Below, piece by piece: positions 39,201-45,200 of a stretch of DNA of 64,000 nucleotides. Each line of letters begins with the position of its first letter. Within the stretch, counting starts at the first letter, position 1. The translations under genes and the position numbers were made by a program. The notes below the pieces were generated by a model that was not told the DNA's origin, made no database searches, and saw nothing but the letters and a program-made list of their open reading frames with translations. This DNA is from Panorpa germanica (taxonomy: Eukaryota; Arthropoda; Insecta; Mecoptera; Panorpidae), in assembly GCA_963678705.1 (NCBI GenBank), contig OY783207.1, positions 24,030,001-24,094,000 of the forward strand, written 5' to 3'.

Positions 39201-42200
39201 ACCGGTCGATGCCGCTCAATAAATCCATGATATATTCACTTCACAAACACTGTGCAATACTTCCAAGGTTATATTTTAGTTTGAGTTTAACAAAGGGTTT
39301 CTGATGGTTAATTCTGATGGTTAATGATGATGAACTGAACGTAAGAGACATGTTCAGACTTGTCAGAAATGTGCAGTGCTAAACGAAAAAATAATTTAGA
39401 AATGACAGCACACAAATCGTGCGTTTCTCTAAAATATAACCTGTATTTCACAACACTTATTTATTTTATATATATCACAACGTTTAATTTCAATTATTAG
39501 AATCTAATTTAAGTGACAGGTCTACTAAAGCAATGAGAATCAAAATGGCGGAGCAAGGTTATAAATCTAAATTTACTAACAATTAATATAATACCGAATA
39601 AAAAGCAAAACTTATTGTTTCAACACATGCCCAAATAATTAATTAACAAAAGAAACACTTTTTGTAGTAATTAGTTTATTATTTTTTACACAATCGTTGA
39701 ATTTATGTCAGTAAGGTAACAGGTTGCTGTACACTCTTTAACTTGACACCGCGGACTGAGGGGCGAGGAAACTGCGTGTAGTGAAGACGCAATATGTAAT
39801 TCCATCTATCCGTGAAAAGTTTAACTACATTGTGTTGACAGTTTGAATTTAAATTGTTTAAAATATTATAATTATTATTTAACTACTACTATATATTTAA
39901 CAAGAAGATATAACATAATTATTGTAAGAATCTCATTGAACAATATATTTTAATGCATTAGTTTTGTTGTCTAATAAAATTGTAGAACTGTTAGTTGTGT
40001 TGCTTACATTCAGGCGTAGTATTAATTTCTATAGAAAATCTCTCTGATCTAAAATAAATCTTTTTTTAACAATTCTAACTTCTAATCTTCCTCCGTCACT
40101 GACCTCATAGCTTATGCCTTTACTTGTTATTTAGAGCTTTGTAAAGTGTGCTTCAAGTTGCTTATCAGCGGTTCAGGGGTAAGGAATTTGGAAATTCTAA
40201 AACTGGATACAACCGGGAAATTTATCACTAAAACATTTGAGTTACAAGCGAGCAGAGTGTGGTACATCTGATTTGTTATAGTCTCGGCGTGATCTGACCT
40301 GGTGCACTGGTCCAGAAGGAGGCTGTGGGCTGTGAAGATCAGGCGTGATCCACAGTTTTAAGATGGATAGCAGATGTTAAAGGGAGCAGAGTTTTATAAC
40401 TTATTCAAAACGACCTAAAACTTTTACAACTTTAAGATCTGTCACAGTGATGTACGCCGGATCACGCGGCACCGGCTAATGGAGTTATCCATCTCACTGC
40501 TTGCGTGGAACTTCATCTTGTTAATGTGGTATATATATGTATATATATAACGGGGTGAAAATATAGGATAAAATTTTATATTTTTCGGAGACTGTACTCA
40601 ATACATATAGGCTATTATATACATATATAGACTAAATGCAGTGACACTGCTTTAAAAAAAATATCAACGATAAAAAAAAGAATATTTTAAGAATAGAATT
40701 TTTTGAAGAATATTTTATGAAATTTTCAGAAATACATTTCAAGAAATGAGGCATTGACAGCGAATCTCCACAGACGTCACAAAAAAAAGTAACATTGCGG
40801 TGCCACTCATAACTCATCACTGGATTTTCTGAAATCGAAAAACCAAAATGATTTCATTAGTTGATAAGTTTCTGCAGATAACACTGTCGAGTTTTTCTTT
40901 TTCTATTAATTTTTCAATTTTTTACAGCACTTAAAAGTCAAAATATCGATTTTTCATGAAAAAAATCAGAAACTTTGTTATTTTAAAATACGTTAAAATA
41001 AAAAAATAAAAAAAAAACTCGACAGCGTTTCTTCGGCATTTATGTAAAGAAAGAGTGTGCAAAATTTCAAAAGAATCGATGCAGTAGATTTTGAGCTATA
41101 AATGGCACCCACTCTGAAAAGCTATGTGTGAGAAACCGCAATGAAAAGTTTCAAAGTAACACGAAAGCAGACCAGACAGGTGAAGACTTAAAACTCTATA
41201 TCTCCGACAGTTTTAGTCCAATCGACTTCAAATCTTTACACAATAAACTTAATATGTTGTACAATATTATAAATAAATTAAAAAAAAATTAAAGAAAAAA
41301 GTTGAAACCTTACCCCCTCCTTTAAATTTATTATGGACACAAGTTTAAATTTAATTAAATTCCGTAAAAAGGTGATTTTATTAGTGAATTTTAAATAAAC
41401 ATAACCTTGCGTAATAAAATTATAATTTAATCTTTAATATATTTAATTTACGCTTTTTAAAGTAATTACTTCTCCCCCCCCCTTCCTTCCCACTTATACG
41501 CGCACAATACGACCAAATCAAACCTCCCTTAAACTCTGTTTCTACACGTTAATTATTGCGCCTTATTCCATTTCCTTACAATCAGAGTGTGAAGAAATAA
41601 AGACGTTTCCAACACCCAGTAACCAAGAACCAGCAAAACACCTCCCTCTCCCGCTTTTCCCGCTCCATATCCCTAACTAACACCAGAACAAGACGTTGAT
41701 ACATGAAATACATCACCCTCCATCCCCCACGAAAAGTTATATTTATAAATACATCTTCATCCCTATAATTATTCCCCAAAGCATACACATTTTCTTATTT
41801 CCTCACATCACGTCATCACGACTTCCTTAAGATATTCCTTTCCGCCGGGGCTTCCATTCCCATTCCCATTGTTGTTCACAAAAGCGTTCTGTGTTTCAGT
41901 TTCTGGTCGCTGTGTGGCAATGGCGCTGATTCCACATGATACGTACTCGTATATATATTCTACATAAAATTAATGCATTTCGCGAAATACAAGTACGAAT
42001 CCAAGAATGACGTGTTATCATTTTCGAAGAACATGTTCAAAATTTATGAATATTATAATATTGTGGTTGCGGTTGTGAGGAGAAGGGGGGGGGGTATTCC
42101 CAATGCTAGCGTCTTTACTGACATCTATTGTCATTAAACAGAAACATGGAATTATATGAAGCTGGGTTACCAACAATGGGGGTACACCGTACATTGAGTG

Positions 42201-45200
42201 AGATGTATGAGTGTATTCAATTAGGAGTTGAGAAGCATGGAAGGATTTTATACGCGATTTAAGCATTGAATTACGTTTTCATTGTTGATTTCATTTAACA
42301 ATATGAGCTTAAACATTCGTGAAAGATTATCAATGCTTCCGTTTATCATTCACTACTGCTTGCTGAATTTATCAGGCAACACCTATGAGTTTGCAATCAA
42401 CCGAGGACTTAATTTCTGTAAAAGTGTACTATATATTGATAAAGTAGGTTACTAGAACCTCAAATGTTCAATTATTTTTTAATAACTCCTTATATGTTAA
42501 GAGATATTAACAATTAAAAAAGTCATTTTGTCTCTTTCATTATTAAAGTGACATCACAACCGCTAGTTGCTATCTCTTTTATATAACAGAACGTAAAAGA
42601 GATATATTCTTGACAGAACTCTGATAAGTTTACAGGTTACCAACCTTACAGCTCATAAATCTCTGCTATATGTATTTATATATCAAAGTATCAAATATTA
42701 TTTACAGCTATTTCAAGGAACAATAAAATTTCAATATTATATCTACCGTAACAGGATTAAATAAAATAAAAACTTATTATTCTTTGACTTAACTCGATTA
42801 TTTCGACTACCAACAGCTACATACAAAACAAATAACTGACGTATATATACTGACGTTGTTATACAATGCATTTCACGTCATACAAATGGCCGACCATTTC
42901 TAGCGCTAAAACTACAACTCAAACTATTAATTGCTATATCTCCGTCAACATTTAGATATTTAATAAAGTAGACACACCAATACACATTTATTAACATAAA
43001 TTTCAATCAACAATTGAAAAATCGACCACTAAAAAATGAGGACACAAGCCCATTCATTTGTAATTAAATATATACACTGAAAATGTGCGAGCTTTGGGTA
43101 AAGTCATTTTGGCTTAAAATAAGCGGATCCACGTACCAATAGGACGCTAATTTGTTAACTCAGTGAGAGTTAGCTTATTTTAATAAAACTGGGTATTGTT
43201 ATTCAATTATTTCGCAGGAGTATATGCGACTAGAATCTCTAGAATTCGTAGGCTTAACTGCGACAGGCATCCGAATTAATATTCCACCTCCCCCTCCCAT
43301 ACCTAGCCTTACTCCATCGATATCACCTTCGCTGAGTGGCATCAGCATTAAATCTCCAAGTCTAAATAACTTAGTTCTCAGTTCGTTTGAATGAAGAAGA
43401 AGAGAAGAAATCTTTCAATTATTTATAAGACCCTACAACACTCGAACAATAATTCTCCAGCTGTCCTAAAATATCCACAAAACGAAAATCTAGACAGGAT
43501 AATATCCCTTAGAGAATAATTCTAGTTGAAGGAATTTCTAAGAATGCCTGGAACAAGAGAGTTAGAGAACTGGAGAACTGGAGAACAAACCATCCAATCG
43601 TTTCGTTCGTTGTGTTCTAGTAGTATATTGTGTCCTTTTCTAACATGTTGCTTTCAAATAGACGAAACTCTCAGAAAATGAAATAGATAATTAGTATTTG
43701 CTTTTGCGTATTTACACTTTAAAATGGAAGTCGTGTCAACAGCATCACTCTAGGGACATATGGTGGAGAGAGGGAGGAAGTGGGTTGTATGGGGGTGAAC
43801 GTGGTGGTATTGTAGGTTTGAACCGAGGAAGTGGAGTGATTGTGGCTAACCAGTGGCGGAAGGAGGAAAAGAAAAAGAAAAAAAAACTAAACATCATTTG
43901 TTACTAGATATTGAAGCAAATAAAATACAACGAGAAATTTGAACATCAATTGCAGTGGATTTCCAAATAGAGTATGTAATGCAGGGGTCCATTGAGTTAC
44001 TGAAAATAAACGGGAACTAGATTGAAGAAGAACCAGACTGTGCTAACTCCAATAGACCCTACTGAAAACAGTCGATGTTGCAAGTAGTCTATCTCAGTGT
44101 AAGAACACACTAAGGCCGTCCGCACACGGGTCGACTGATTGCAAACCTTAACCCCGAATCTGCTCGAACCGTAGGAGAATGCAACTGTGTTGTTAGTGAA
44201 AGAACGCACGTGTATACCAGTGAGAGAACACACACGGCACGAACGAAACTAAATTGATTTGATATTGGTTTTGGGCACGTTTTGAGCGACTATGTTTCTT
44301 GGTCGCAGGGCAATTACGTTGCATGCGATTTTGATGGTGACATCATGAGCAGAGATGTGGACAAATACTATTTAAAAGTATTTAAATACCTCACAATATG
44401 ACACATCAAAATCCCCTATTATGCTATTGTTAAATATTCAATAGAGTCACGAAGCACGGTTCGACATGGCTCGTCTTTCGTTTTCGTTAGAAACTTCGTT
44501 GCGCGACTAGTTTGCATTCAGTCGACTACTTGAGCAATACACGTAGCTGTGTTCACCAGGTTGTATGTTTCTGAAATTTTAAGATTTGTCGGGCTATAAT
44601 ATTTTTATTACATTCTTTAGAAGTACATAGCTGCCAAACACAAAAACAAATGAAAGAAACAGTTCCTAAGAAAACAGATTTTTCTTAAATTAAAGATCTA
44701 ATGTGTTTTTTCCATCCGCCACTGATGGGTGGCAGACAGAGGGTGGAGAATAGCTCGGGGCACTTTTCTTATTGTAAACAAACGAGAGAATAATATAAAT
44801 ATTTTATATATTTATATATATAGTACAATTGTTCTGCATCTAATACTAAAAGGAAGTTTTCTTTTTCTTTTCAATCACATTACTCATCATCTCGTACACC
44901 AGTGAATCAACGGTTAATTGAAAATGATGTTCAATTTCGAAATCAGCACAAGAAAGTTAGAAATCGTATCACATATTAAATCAAGAAATAGTATATTTCC
45001 CGGTAAATTTAATTTTAAATTTCCCTTTCTCGAATACAGCGTACACACCCTTTTAAATCAGTTAACAATACATCATATTCTCAATCGTTTCTCTTCCCCA
45101 ACCCTCCCGCATTCCTTAAATACGAATGTTTATTCTCCCAACAATAGATTCCTTGAACTCTGCTCTATAAAATGTTTTCCATATTTGTCAGGCTCCATGC

